From assembly GCA_964395715.1 (NCBI GenBank), contig CAYNAU010000002.1:248001-312000 (forward strand): a stretch of 64,000 bases of DNA, read 5' to 3'. Within the stretch, counting starts at the first letter, position 1, and the number at the start of each line of letters is the position of its first letter. The stretch is from Porticoccus sp964395715. Lineage in GTDB: Bacteria; Pseudomonadota; Gammaproteobacteria; Pseudomonadales; Porticoccaceae. Below are positions 44,009 through 52,764 of this stretch, piece by piece. The notes below the pieces were generated by a model. It was not told the origin of the DNA and searched no databases. It saw only the letters and a list, made by a program, of their open reading frames with translations. The position numbers were made by a program, and so were the translations under genes.

Positions 44009-44845
44009 ATGCCATACCCCATCCTTGAGGCAGCAGAACTGCAACCCTTCATCGAGACAGGGTCTGCAGTCATTTTTGATTGCCGGTTTTCCCTGGCGGA
44101 TTTTACCCAGGGCAGAAAACAGTACCTGCAGGGGCATATTCCCGGCGCCTGTCATCTCGACATGGAGTCTGATCTGTCCGGTCCCAAAGGGAGCTACGGC
44201 GGCCGCCATCCCCTACCCAACCCGGTGCTGTTCACGACCCGGATGCGCGAGTGTGGCGTCAACAGCGATACCCCGGTCATCGCCTATGACGACAACCGCA
44301 TGGCCGGGGCATCGCGCCTTTGGTGGCTGATGCATTATTTTGGCCACCTCAATGTTCAGGTGCTTAACGGTGGCCTCAAGGCATGGGTTCATCGTGGCGG
44401 CAGCCTCAGCCAGGATATCCCGGGAACCGGGCATGGCAATTTTTCTGCCACACCGAATCCCGCCATGGTCATGGAAATGGAGGAACTGAAGCGTAATAGA
44501 GAAACCCTGGCACTGATTGATGCCCGTGAAAAAGTCCGCTACCTGGGCCAGGAAGAACCCATTGATCCGGTGGCCGGACATATCCCCGGGGCGATGAATT
44601 TGCCCTGGCAGAGCCTGACTAGTGACCAGGGCAGGTTTCTCACCCCGGAACAGCAACAGCAACAGTGGGACACCCTGGGTCCGCTCGATAAGCCGGTGGT
44701 TTATTGTGGCTCCGGTGTCACCGCATGTGTGGATTTATTATCCCTGACGCTGACGGGGGTTACCGGCGCCCGCCTTTACAGTGGTAGCTGGAGCGACTGG
44801 TGCAGCTACCCGGATAACCCTGTGGCCACCGGACAGATTGCCTGA
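44009..44845 (+). CDS. Sulfurtransferase (rhodanese / 3-mercaptopyruvate type)
   Basis: 278 residues, two rhodanese domains. The first contains VIFDCRFSLADFTQGR and GHIPGACHLDME. The second has LIDAREKVRYLGQEEP, GHIPGAMNLPW and the active-site loop VVYCGSGVTA with the catalytic Cys. The CGSGVTA loop resembles that of 3-mercaptopyruvate sulfurtransferase (SseA). Thiosulfate is also possible. The ATG at 44009 has a strong AGGAGGAA; an open frame back to 43919 has none. It shares its last base with the start codon of the TSUP gene (TGATG), so the two are coupled. Confidence 0.9.
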   Translation: MPYPILEAAELQPFIETGSAVIFDCRFSLADFTQGRKQYLQGHIPGACHLDMESDLSGPKGSYGGRHPLPNPVLFTTRMRECGVNSDTPVIAYDDNRMAGASRLWWLMHYFGHLNVQVLNGGLKAWVHRGGSLSQDIPGTGHGNFSATPNPAMVMEMEELKRNRETLALIDAREKVRYLGQEEPIDPVAGHIPGAMNLPWQSLTSDQGRFLTPEQQQQQWDTLGPLDKPVVYCGSGVTACVDLLSLTLTGVTGARLYSGSWSDWCSYPDNPVATGQIA

Positions 44846-45576
44846 TGGGGTTCACTTTCCTGGTTTTGGCCATCACCGGCTGTGTGGCCTGGTTTATCAG
44901 CACCGTGGCCGCCGGTGGCGCTGCACTACTGATGATTCCCGTGCTCACCTGGCTGGTGGGGCCGCAGGTGGTTGCCCCGGCCATCAGTGTCGGCGCATTT
45001 GTCGCCAACCCCTCCAGGGCCTGGCTGTTTCGCAAGGATGTGAACTGGCAGGTGTGTGCCTGGTTGGTGCCGGGCAGCGTCTGCGGCGCTGTTCTGGGCG
45101 CATGGGCCTTCAGCCAGTTTCCGGTTTTCTGGATTCAGCTGTTGCTGGGCAGCTTCCTGATTTCCACGATATTCCAATTCCGCTTCGGCAAATCCACCCG
45201 CTCCTTTCCCATGCGGCTTGGCTGGTTTTTCCCGCTGGGCCTGGTGATCGCCGGCCTGTCTGCACTGGTTGGTGGTACCGGGCCGGTACAAAATCCATTC
45301 ATGCTCAATTACGGGCTGGTAAAGGAACAACTCATCGCCACCAAGGCCATCAATTCGTTGGTACTGCAGCTCACTAAACTACTCGCCTACACCGGTTTTG
45401 GGGTGATGAGCTGGGAAATTATTGCCTGTGGCCTTTCTCTCGGCCTCGGCGGTGCAGTGGGTGCATGGCTCGCTCATCGCCACCTGCTCACAATCAATAT
45501 TGCCCGATTCCGGCTGTACACCCTGATCCTGATGCCTCTGTGCGGTGTCCTGATGCTCGTTGAGGCATTCACCTAG
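44845..45576 (+). CDS. TauE/SafE (TSUP) family anion exporter
   Basis: 243 residues, about eight membrane segments in two repeats of the TSUP family: N-terminal ITGCVAWFISTVAAGGAALLMIP (in part) and C-terminal VGGTGPVQNPFMLNYG. Family members move sulfite, sulfoacetate or related organosulfur anions across the inner membrane. Its coupling to a sulfurtransferase suggests export of sulfite, thiosulfate or another sulfur anion made in that reaction; this is inference. Confidence 0.88.
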   Translation: MGFTFLVLAITGCVAWFISTVAAGGAALLMIPVLTWLVGPQVVAPAISVGAFVANPSRAWLFRKDVNWQVCAWLVPGSVCGAVLGAWAFSQFPVFWIQLLLGSFLISTIFQFRFGKSTRSFPMRLGWFFPLGLVIAGLSALVGGTGPVQNPFMLNYGLVKEQLIATKAINSLVLQLTKLLAYTGFGVMSWEIIACGLSLGLGGAVGAWLAHRHLLTINIARFRLYTLILMPLCGVLMLVEAFT

Positions 45577-45663
45577 CAGCCCGTTGGCCGCGATTTGTCC
45601 CTTCTACTATCCTGAAAAGGAACCCTTTATGCCTGAAATGAACAGGCATACCGAAGAGGAGAC

Positions 45664-46119
45664 ATGGCTATGAAAAACCAGGAAAAAATTATTGCGCTGC
45701 TGAATAACATCATGGAATTCGAACTGGCTGGCGTGGTCCGTTACAACCACTACGCACTGATGGTGTTCGGCTACGGCCGCATCCCCATTGTCAGCTGGCT
45801 GCGCTTAGAGGCAAATAACAGCCTCACCCACGCACAGGAAGCGGGGGAATTAATTACCGCGCTGGGTGGACATCCCTCACTGGGCATCGGCCCCCTGCTG
45901 GAAACCCACAAACACGATATTGGCGATATTTTGCGGGAATCGCTGGATCACGAGGGTAAGGCCAGAAAACTGTATTACGAACTGCTCGACATGGTGAAGG
46001 ACGATTCCGTACTGCTGGAAGAATATGCCCGGCGCATGATTGCCGCAGAGGAAATGCACGCGGCGGAAGTCAATAAAATGTTACGCAAACCTGGGGATAT
46101 CGAGCCCTTTAAAAACTGA
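45664..46119 (+). CDS. Ferritin-like / bacterioferritin-type protein
   Basis: 151-residue four-helix-bundle protein aligning without gaps to the first helices of E. coli Bfr. Ferroxidase ligands E20 (E18 in Bfr), H56 (H54) and the C-terminal E-x2-H in AAEEMHA are present. The position of Bfr E51 is S53 and the position of the haem ligand M52 is L54, so it should not bind haem by the usual Met pair and its di-iron site is altered. GAGGAG precedes the ATG. It could store iron, detoxify peroxide, or hold a different metal. Convergent with msrA. Confidence 0.82.
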   Translation: MAMKNQEKIIALLNNIMEFELAGVVRYNHYALMVFGYGRIPIVSWLRLEANNSLTHAQEAGELITALGGHPSLGIGPLLETHKHDIGDILRESLDHEGKARKLYYELLDMVKDDSVLLEEYARRMIAAEEMHAAEVNKMLRKPGDIEPFKN

Positions 46120-46154
46120 CGATAGTCATTGGGAGCAGCTCTTCAGTGGCCGCG

Positions 46155-46796
46155 TTACAGCTCGCAGGTAACCCCAGTGCCGCGCAGACCGCAGTAGCCA
46201 TTGGGGTTTCTGGCCAGGTATTGCTGATGATAGTCCTCGGCATAGTAGAACTGATCCAGCAGTTTTACCTCCGTTGTCACAGGATTATACCCATTATTAA
46301 TCAATTGATTACTGTATTTTTCTCTTGTCATTTCTACATTTTGAAGCTGCGCCGTATCACTACAGTAGATCGCTGAACGGTACTGGGTACCGACATCGTT
46401 GCCCTGGCGCATACCCTGGGTGGGATCGTGGGATTCCCAAAACACTTTCAACAGGGTGTCGAGGCTGACCTGCGGCGGCTGGTAAACCACCAACACCACT
46501 TCGGTGTGGCCCGTGAGCCCCGTGCAAACTTCGTCGTAGGTGGGATTCCTGGTGAAGCCACCGGCGTATCCCGCGGCTGTGACATACACACCCGGCTGGG
46601 TCCAGAAACGTCGCTCGGACCCCCAAAAGCAGCCCAATCCTACTACCAATTGTTCACAACCTTCCGGGAAAGGCGGAACCATACTGTTGCCGTTAACCAG
46701 GTGACGACCACTGATCTCCATAGCCTCGTCCCGGCCCGGCAGCGCCAGTTCCGGTGTAATCATTTGGGTTTTCTGCGCATAGCCAAACATCGGCAC
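46155..46796 (-). CDS. msrA: Peptide methionine-S-sulfoxide reductase
   Basis: 213 residues, the long E. coli-like form. Reduces the S-epimer of methionine sulfoxide in proteins with thioredoxin. Catalytic Cys in GLGCFWGSERRFW; the C-terminal resolving cysteines are in NGYCGLRGTGVTC. The preceding HLVNGNSMVPPFPEG segment is characteristic of the long form. Stands alone on the minus strand, 35 bp from the end of the ferritin-like gene and divergent from the GST, in a stretch of redox and stress genes. Confidence 0.95.
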   Translation of the reverse strand: MPMFGYAQKTQMITPELALPGRDEAMEISGRHLVNGNSMVPPFPEGCEQLVVGLGCFWGSERRFWTQPGVYVTAAGYAGGFTRNPTYDEVCTGLTGHTEVVLVVYQPPQVSLDTLLKVFWESHDPTQGMRQGNDVGTQYRSAIYCSDTAQLQNVEMTREKYSNQLINNGYNPVTTEVKLLDQFYYAEDYHQQYLARNPNGYCGLRGTGVTCEL

Positions 46797-46882
46797 TCTC
46801 CTATACTTAACCGAACATTCTACTTGCCAACTGCAAGTCTCAACCCTACCCTTTGTTGACCACTATTGGGAGGTAATGTTTC

Positions 46883-47557
46883 GTGATTGAGTTATATACA
46901 GCGGCCACACCCAACGGCCACAAGGTAAGCATTGCACTGGAAGAGCTCGATCTTCCCTATCAGATGCATCGTCTTAGCCTAAGCGATAATGAACAAAAAG
47001 AACCCTGGTACGTGAAGCTTAACCCCAATGGCAGAATTCCTACGATTGTCGACAGGGCCAATGATGATTTTGTGGTGTTTGAATCCGGCGCCATCCTGAT
47101 TTACCTCGCGGAAAAAACCGGGCAGTTACTTCCCAAAGATGCCAAAGAACGCTCTCGTGCCCTGCAGTGGCTGATGTTCCAGATGGGGGGCATCGGCCCG
47201 ATGATGGGTCAGGCCAATGTCTGGTACCGCTACTGGGAAGAAACCTACCAACCCGCCATAGACCGCTATCAAAACGAGGTAAAACGCCTCTTCGGCGTGA
47301 TGAATGGTCACCTCGAAGGCCGTGAATACCTCACCAATGAGCTGAGTATTGCTGATATCGCCAACTGGGCCTGGGTGCGTATTCATAATTGGTCCGGGGT
47401 GGATATTGAGCCTTTCCCCCACCTGGAGGCATGGATTGAACGGCTTAATGAGCGACCCGCCTTCCAGAAAGGCATCAATATGCCGGCTGCTGATTATGAG
47501 CAGGACAACAAAGCGAAAAACTTTGTGAAAGGCGCACGCAATATGCTCACCAAGTAA
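46883..47557 (+). CDS. Glutathione S-transferase, YfcG-like (Nu class)
   Basis: 224 residues. N-terminal thioredoxin-like domain beginning IELYTAATPNGHKVSIALEE, with the TPNGHK motif of YfcG/YghU proteins, NPNGRIPTIVD for glutathione binding and FESGAILIYLAEKTGQLLP. C-terminal helical domain with LQWLMFQMGGIGPMMGQ and SIADIANWAWV. Nu-class enzymes act as disulfide reductases with two glutathiones rather than classic transferases. Starts at a GTG preceded by GGGAGG. Converges with the transglutaminase gene, 7 bp away. Confidence 0.9.
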   Translation: MIELYTAATPNGHKVSIALEELDLPYQMHRLSLSDNEQKEPWYVKLNPNGRIPTIVDRANDDFVVFESGAILIYLAEKTGQLLPKDAKERSRALQWLMFQMGGIGPMMGQANVWYRYWEETYQPAIDRYQNEVKRLFGVMNGHLEGREYLTNELSIADIANWAWVRIHNWSGVDIEPFPHLEAWIERLNERPAFQKGINMPAADYEQDNKAKNFVKGARNMLTK

Positions 47558-47564
47558 GCCAGTA

Positions 47565-49571
47565 CTATTTGACCCTGCGCAGTGCGCCCAAATTCTCTGC
47601 CAGCAGCGTGTATTGTGGGATCTCCCCGCCGTAACGCATGGCTTCAAACCGCTGGCAGAACGATTTGAGCAGGTCGGCCAGTTCAGGCCGCCGCGAGGCG
47701 GCACGTTGGGTGAAAGCCCTGACACCCTCCCCCGGCCTGCGCTCAATGCCCAGCTTTTCCAGTTGTTCGCACAGCAAGAGGAACTGGCGGTCCAGGGGAT
47801 CGATTGCCGGTTTTCTGGCAGGCAACCACTGCCACAAAGCAATCAGCAGCAGAACTACTCCGCCAGTTCCGAGTAGCGCGACCGCAATACGCCACGGGGA
47901 AATTTCTCCCAGCAATCGCGTCAGCACCGACGACTGCATTTGGTCGTAACCTAACACCCACAGTGCCCAGTGATAATTGAGCGCTTCCATTTCGAGTCTC
48001 AGGCGATTAATCCAGCCGATATGGCGAAACCGCACGAGGGAGGCAGGGGAATCCGCAAGGAAGCCTAATTCGCTACCCAATACCGACTGCACATCCCCCT
48101 CAATGCGTTCCGGCGCTACGGAAGCCGTGGGATCTATACTGACCCAACCCTCATTTTCCAACCATACCTCGGTCCAGGCATGGGCGTCATACTGCCTGAC
48201 CAGCAGGTAATCATCAGGGTGGCGCTCGCCCCCCTGGTACCCGGCCAGCACCCTGGCAGGGATACCCGCGGCGCGCATCAGGAACACAAAACTGCCGGCA
48301 AAGTGCTCGCAGAACCCCCGTTTTGACTCGAACAGAAATTCGTCCACGCTGTGTTGGCCTAGCAGGGGCGGCTGCAATGTGTAGATAAATTCGCGGTTAA
48401 AGAGACTCAGCACCCGCTGAATAAATGCGCGGTCGCTGGTTGCATTCTGTCGCCATTCGAGGGCAAGCTCCACGGCTCTGGGGTTGAACCCATTCGGTAA
48501 CTGCAATTCAATGGCGCGACGATCCCGGGACAAACCCCCGACTTCAATACTGTGATCCAGCCAACTTTGTACCTGGTACTGGCGCTTACTGGACAACGGC
48601 TGATTTGCCAGCAGGCGGTAATCCCGGGTCAGCGCCACCCCGCGACTGCGCGGCAAGGGGGTATCCAGAGCGTACAGCCATAGTTGTTGTGTCGGCTCGA
48701 TCACCACTGAGTAGTTTAGTGGCTGTCCGCGGCGCTCAATCAACTGATCCCAGCTTTTAACTGACTGGCCATACCACTGCAGCAGTGCACCATCGTCCAT
48801 GCTGGTGCGATAAGTGCGTTTCCATGTACGGCCATCGAACTCGGAAAGCACCAGCCCCCGCCAGTACAGTTCCCTCTGTGGCGGGATTGGCCCATCAAAG
48901 CTGACCCTGAAGGCCAGTTCTGCGGAGCGCCCCAACTGGCTGAAATCCCCCGGTGACATGCTGTCGGTCACACCGGTTTTTGCTTTATGAGTGGGTATGG
49001 GCACGGACCAGAGAGCGCCGATTCTCGGCATCAGCAGAAACAGTATCACCATCAGCGGCAATGCCTGACATACAAGAGAAAAGGCCACCTTCAGGGGACG
49101 TACTGCACCACCAGGCTGATCACCATGATGCAGACCTACGAGTGCCGCCAGCACCAACAACAGGCTGCCCAACAGGTAGCCCGCGGAAACCATGGACTGA
49201 TCAAACAGCGCGGTCAGCGCTGCCACAAAAAATGCCAGCAGCACCACCAGATAGGCGTCTCTGCGGTGAGCCATTTCCAGCAACTTCAGCATGTAGGCAG
49301 TCACCAGAAGCGCAAGCATGGGCTCCAGCCCAATGGGCTTGCCGTATTCAAGCAGCAGCCCACCGACGCAAACGGCCAGCAAGGTCATTTTCAACCATCT
49401 TCCGGGGGCTGACCATGCCCCGCGGTAGCACTGGACACGCCACACGACGGCTATAACAGAGGCACCCAACACCCAGCTCGGCAAGTGTTCTGCGTGCATG
49501 ACGATGACGGCAACGAAGGCCAGCAGCAGCCAGAACAGGCCTTGACGACTGATTTGCCAGGTTGGAATCAC
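47565..49571 (-). CDS. TgpA-type membrane transglutaminase
   Basis: 668 residues. N-terminal DUF3488 region with about six membrane helices (residues 1-190), a large periplasmic transglutaminase-like domain (about 230-540) and a last membrane helix (about 560-582), followed by a cytoplasmic C-terminal DUF4129-like segment. The catalytic triad is visible: Cys in KRGFCEHFAGS, His in YDAHAWTEVW, Asp in SIDPTASV. TgpA is essential in Pseudomonas, with a role thought to be in the cell envelope. Overlaps the DUF58 gene by 4 bp and belongs to the moxR-DUF58-tgpA operon. Confidence 0.92.
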   Translation of the reverse strand: MIPTWQISRQGLFWLLLAFVAVIVMHAEHLPSWVLGASVIAVVWRVQCYRGAWSAPGRWLKMTLLAVCVGGLLLEYGKPIGLEPMLALLVTAYMLKLLEMAHRRDAYLVVLLAFFVAALTALFDQSMVSAGYLLGSLLLVLAALVGLHHGDQPGGAVRPLKVAFSLVCQALPLMVILFLLMPRIGALWSVPIPTHKAKTGVTDSMSPGDFSQLGRSAELAFRVSFDGPIPPQRELYWRGLVLSEFDGRTWKRTYRTSMDDGALLQWYGQSVKSWDQLIERRGQPLNYSVVIEPTQQLWLYALDTPLPRSRGVALTRDYRLLANQPLSSKRQYQVQSWLDHSIEVGGLSRDRRAIELQLPNGFNPRAVELALEWRQNATSDRAFIQRVLSLFNREFIYTLQPPLLGQHSVDEFLFESKRGFCEHFAGSFVFLMRAAGIPARVLAGYQGGERHPDDYLLVRQYDAHAWTEVWLENEGWVSIDPTASVAPERIEGDVQSVLGSELGFLADSPASLVRFRHIGWINRLRLEMEALNYHWALWVLGYDQMQSSVLTRLLGEISPWRIAVALLGTGGVVLLLIALWQWLPARKPAIDPLDRQFLLLCEQLEKLGIERRPGEGVRAFTQRAASRRPELADLLKSFCQRFEAMRYGGEIPQYTLLAENLGALRRVK

Positions 49572-50548
49572 CGCGGGGCCTCCCTTTCAGGGATATCGAA
49601 CAGTGCCAGCTCGGCCAGCAATTGCTGGCGGTGCGACTCTCCGCGATCTGGCTCGATCACGATACCCGGCAATCGCAAGCCGTAGGGTTGATCCGTGGTG
49701 GCGACACGTAACAGCATCCCGCACAACCGCGATAGCCGCGCCTCACGATCGAGACCGGGATACTGATCCCAATCCAGCCACAACTGCTGGTCGAAGTTGT
49801 CCCCATAGTGCTTGGTAAACAACCCCTGCTCCCGGGCATAGTGTTTCCAGGCCACGTGTTTCAGGGAATCACCGGGTCGATAGGCCTGCAGGGCCAGAAA
49901 ATCGTCTCCACCTTCCGCGCCCTGCATGGCGCCATCATCGCCGGAACGCACACCCACCGGCACCTGCTCAGAAAAAATTGGCGCCGGGTAGACCAGTGCC
50001 GATATGTTCAGGTCAATATGACTCCATGCCCTGAGCAATCCCACCGGATAGATACTTTCGACCCTCAAGCGCCCGGGATTGAAGAGGCCGCGGTGTCCCG
50101 CGGGGACAGTCAGTTTGAAGCGGCACTCGCTGCTGTCCGCCAGAGAAACTGTCGTCATTTCGCCTTTGGGAAAACAGCACTGTATGGCGCCGCGATAGCG
50201 ATGACCTTGCTGCCGCAATAACAATTCCAGGTTGAGACTCTGCCCGGCGAAACCCGGCGTCACTCTCAGGCAACTGACAGTGATTCCCGAAAGGTTCGCA
50301 AAACTCTGCAGGATAGAGACTACAAAAATGGCTGCCAGTAAACAGGTAACAGCAAACACCAGGTTATTTTCATAATTGGTGGCCGCCAGCCAGCAGAGAA
50401 CGATAAGCAGAAAGAACGCAAACCCGGTAGAAGAAGGAAAAATAAACAGGCTGCTGCGGTTTAGCGTGACCTCCGGCGCCGCTGGCAGGCGCCGTTCAAG
50501 CCACCGGGAGAAACGCTGTTGGTAGAGATTGCGGATCACTGTTTTCAT
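49568..50548 (-). CDS. DUF58 domain protein
   Basis: 326 residues. Two membrane segments at about 35-80 (FPSSTGFAFFLLIVLCWLAA and NLVFAVTCLLAAIFVVSIL), then the DUF58 region with DDFLALQAYRPGDSLKHVAWK, the signature RxYxPGDxxxxIxW in a slightly changed form. DUF58 proteins travel with MoxR ATPases and may work with them as chaperones or in assembly of envelope complexes. Second gene of a three-gene operon, 41 bp after moxR. Confidence 0.9.
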   Translation of the reverse strand: MKTVIRNLYQQRFSRWLERRLPAAPEVTLNRSSLFIFPSSTGFAFFLLIVLCWLAATNYENNLVFAVTCLLAAIFVVSILQSFANLSGITVSCLRVTPGFAGQSLNLELLLRQQGHRYRGAIQCCFPKGEMTTVSLADSSECRFKLTVPAGHRGLFNPGRLRVESIYPVGLLRAWSHIDLNISALVYPAPIFSEQVPVGVRSGDDGAMQGAEGGDDFLALQAYRPGDSLKHVAWKHYAREQGLFTKHYGDNFDQQLWLDWDQYPGLDREARLSRLCGMLLRVATTDQPYGLRLPGIVIEPDRGESHRQQLLAELALFDIPEREAPR

Positions 50549-50589
50549 AACCCTTTTGTCTCTATGGGGTATTGCGGCGCGGACGGAAA

Positions 50590-51507
50590 CTAAAGAATGT
50601 CTACAGCATTGAGTACCCGCTGCACCAGCAACCCACTGTCCTGACCGGCATGTTCACCGGCCCCCCGCAGACGGTGCGCTGCCACAGCCGGGAATACTGC
50701 CTGCACGTCTTCCGGGATCACATACTGGCGTGCCTGGATCAGCGCCCAGGCGCGTGCACATTGAAGGGTTGCCAGCGTTCCCCGAGGGGAAAGACCACAC
50801 TGAAAAACGGCCTCATCGCGAGTGTATTGCGCCAACCTTTGCAGGTAATCCACCAGGCTCTCAGAAGCTTTGACAAGGTTAACCTGCTGCTGGATTTTCA
50901 GCAGTTGATCAGGGTTCAGTAAGGGCTTCATATCCACCAGCCGCAGACGGGGATCTGTGCCGCTCAACAACTGTCTTTCCGAGGCCGGATCAGGGTAGCC
51001 CAGTTCGATGCGCATTAAAAACCGGTCCAGTTGCGATTCCGGTAGTGGGTAAGTACCCGACTGGCTAACCGGGTTCTGCGTGGCAATCACAAAAAAGGGT
51101 TTTGGCAAAGGCCTGGTCTCGCCCTCGACAGTGACCTGTCCTTCCGCCATCGCCTCCAGTAGCGCGCTCTGCGTTTTCGGCGTGGTACGGTTGATCTCAT
51201 CTGCCAGCAATAACTGGTTGAATACCGGACCCGGGTGGAATTCAAACAGGCTGCGCTCGCGGTCATAGACCGACACGCCGAGAATATCCGCTGGCAGCAG
51301 GTCGCTGGTAAATTGAATGCGGTTATAGGACAGGCCGAGAACTTTGGCGAGGGCGTGAGCCAGGGTGGTTTTCCCCATCCCCGGGAGGTCTTCAATCAGC
51401 AAATGACCCTGGGCAAACAGACAGGCCAGCGCCAGTCTGATCTGCTCTTCCTTGCCAATCAGCACGGTACCGATGACCGCGACGAGTCTGTCTACTACTT
51501 TTTGCAT
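50590..51507 (-). CDS. MoxR family AAA+ ATPase
   Basis: 305 residues. Walker A in EDLPGMGKTTLAHALAK, Walker B in LLLADEINRTTPKTQSALLEAM, sensor 1 in PFFVIATQNPVSQSGTYPLPE and a C-terminal helical lid. MoxR ATPases act as chaperones for metal insertion or complex assembly, with the DUF58 and transglutaminase partners encoded next. I prefer the ATG at 51507, which has GGATGGGG upstream; a GTG at 51534 would add nine residues. Downstream of metZ by about 55 bp, and possibly its own transcription unit. Confidence 0.92.
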   Translation of the reverse strand: MQKVVDRLVAVIGTVLIGKEEQIRLALACLFAQGHLLIEDLPGMGKTTLAHALAKVLGLSYNRIQFTSDLLPADILGVSVYDRERSLFEFHPGPVFNQLLLADEINRTTPKTQSALLEAMAEGQVTVEGETRPLPKPFFVIATQNPVSQSGTYPLPESQLDRFLMRIELGYPDPASERQLLSGTDPRLRLVDMKPLLNPDQLLKIQQQVNLVKASESLVDYLQRLAQYTRDEAVFQCGLSPRGTLATLQCARAWALIQARQYVIPEDVQAVFPAVAAHRLRGAGEHAGQDSGLLVQRVLNAVDIL

Positions 51508-51561
51508 GGAGGCCCCATCCACTGTAAATGTCACCGCAGGCCGTTGATTCGCACCTCTTGC

Positions 51562-52758
51562 TCAGAGAGTATCAAGCCCACGCTTCAAGTCGGCTTTAAT
51601 ATCCTCTATATCCTCGAGACCGACTGCGATGCGGATCAGGTTTTCAGTAATTCCCGAAGCCGCTTTCTGCTCGTCGCTGAGGCGCCCGTGGGTGGTCGTT
51701 GCGGGATGAACGATGGTGGTCTTGGCATCCCCCAGGTTTGCTGTGAGTGACAGGATTCGTGTGCTGTCGATCACCTGCCAAGCCTGCTCGCGGCCACCTA
51801 TGACACGAAATGACAGCACTCCGCCAAAACTGCGCTGTTGTTCAGCAGCAAGCCCATGCCCCGAATGCTCTGGCAGCCCGGCATAAAACACTTTTTCTAC
51901 CGCTGGTTGTTGTTGCAGCCAGAGCGCCAGAGACATGGCATTGACTGAATGGGCATCCATACGCAACCGCAGTGTCTCCAGACCCTTGAGAAACACCCAG
52001 GCATTGAAGGCGCTCATGGTGGGACCGGCACTGCGGATAAATGCCAGCACTTCATTGACCAGCTCACTGCGGCCACACACCACACCGCCGAGACAGCGGC
52101 CCTGGCCGTCCAGGTATTTGGTGGCGGAGTGCACCACCAGGTCGGCACCCAGCGCCAGCGGCTGTTGCAGCGCCGGGGTACATAAACAGTTATCCACCAC
52201 CAGCAGCGCGCCATGCTCATGAGCCAGCGCCGCCAGCTTTTTGATATCGGCAATTTCGCACAGGGGATTTGAAGGGGTTTCCAAAAACAGCAATTTTGTT
52301 TCCGGGCGCAACGCCTGCCGCCACTGTTCAAGGTCGGTGACAGGGACAAACGAGCTCTGCACACCGAATTTACCCAGATATTTCTCCATCAATACTGTTG
52401 TGGTACCAAACACATCCCGGGAACACAGCACGTGATCCCCGGCTTTCAGCAGGGCAATACAGGTGCTGAGAATGGCGGCCATACCGGAGGATGTGGCCAC
52501 TGCCTGCTCGGCTCCTTCAAGAGCGGCGATACGGTCCTCGAAATTACGCACCGTAGGGTTGGTGTAACGGGAATAGACATTACCGCTCTGCTCTCCAGAG
52601 AAACGAGCCGCCGCCTCGGCCGCATTGGCGAAGACGTAACTCGAGGTCAGGAACAGCGGTTCGCCGTGTTCACCTTCGGGGGTACGGATATGTCCCGCCC
52701 TGATGGCCAGAGTATCCAGCGCTGCGCCAAAAAGCGGGTCGTCATGTTGCTCTGTCAT
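51562..52758 (-). CDS. metZ: O-succinylhomoserine sulfhydrylase
   Basis: 398 residues, PLP-dependent Cys/Met metabolism family. Makes homocysteine directly from O-succinylhomoserine and sulfide in methionine synthesis. The PLP lysine is in VHSATKYLDGQGR, and ETPSNPLCEIADI and VDNCLCTPALQQPL are conserved. The N-terminus (DTLAIRAGHIRTPEGEHGEPLF, in part) matches MetZ. It sits 6 bp after purF, the order found in pseudomonads. Cystathionine gamma-synthase is a close relative, but neighbourhood and sequence favour MetZ. Confidence 0.93.
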   Translation of the reverse strand: MTEQHDDPLFGAALDTLAIRAGHIRTPEGEHGEPLFLTSSYVFANAAEAAARFSGEQSGNVYSRYTNPTVRNFEDRIAALEGAEQAVATSSGMAAILSTCIALLKAGDHVLCSRDVFGTTTVLMEKYLGKFGVQSSFVPVTDLEQWRQALRPETKLLFLETPSNPLCEIADIKKLAALAHEHGALLVVDNCLCTPALQQPLALGADLVVHSATKYLDGQGRCLGGVVCGRSELVNEVLAFIRSAGPTMSAFNAWVFLKGLETLRLRMDAHSVNAMSLALWLQQQPAVEKVFYAGLPEHSGHGLAAEQQRSFGGVLSFRVIGGREQAWQVIDSTRILSLTANLGDAKTTIVHPATTTHGRLSDEQKAASGITENLIRIAVGLEDIEDIKADLKRGLDTL

Positions 52759-52764
52759 TGACTA

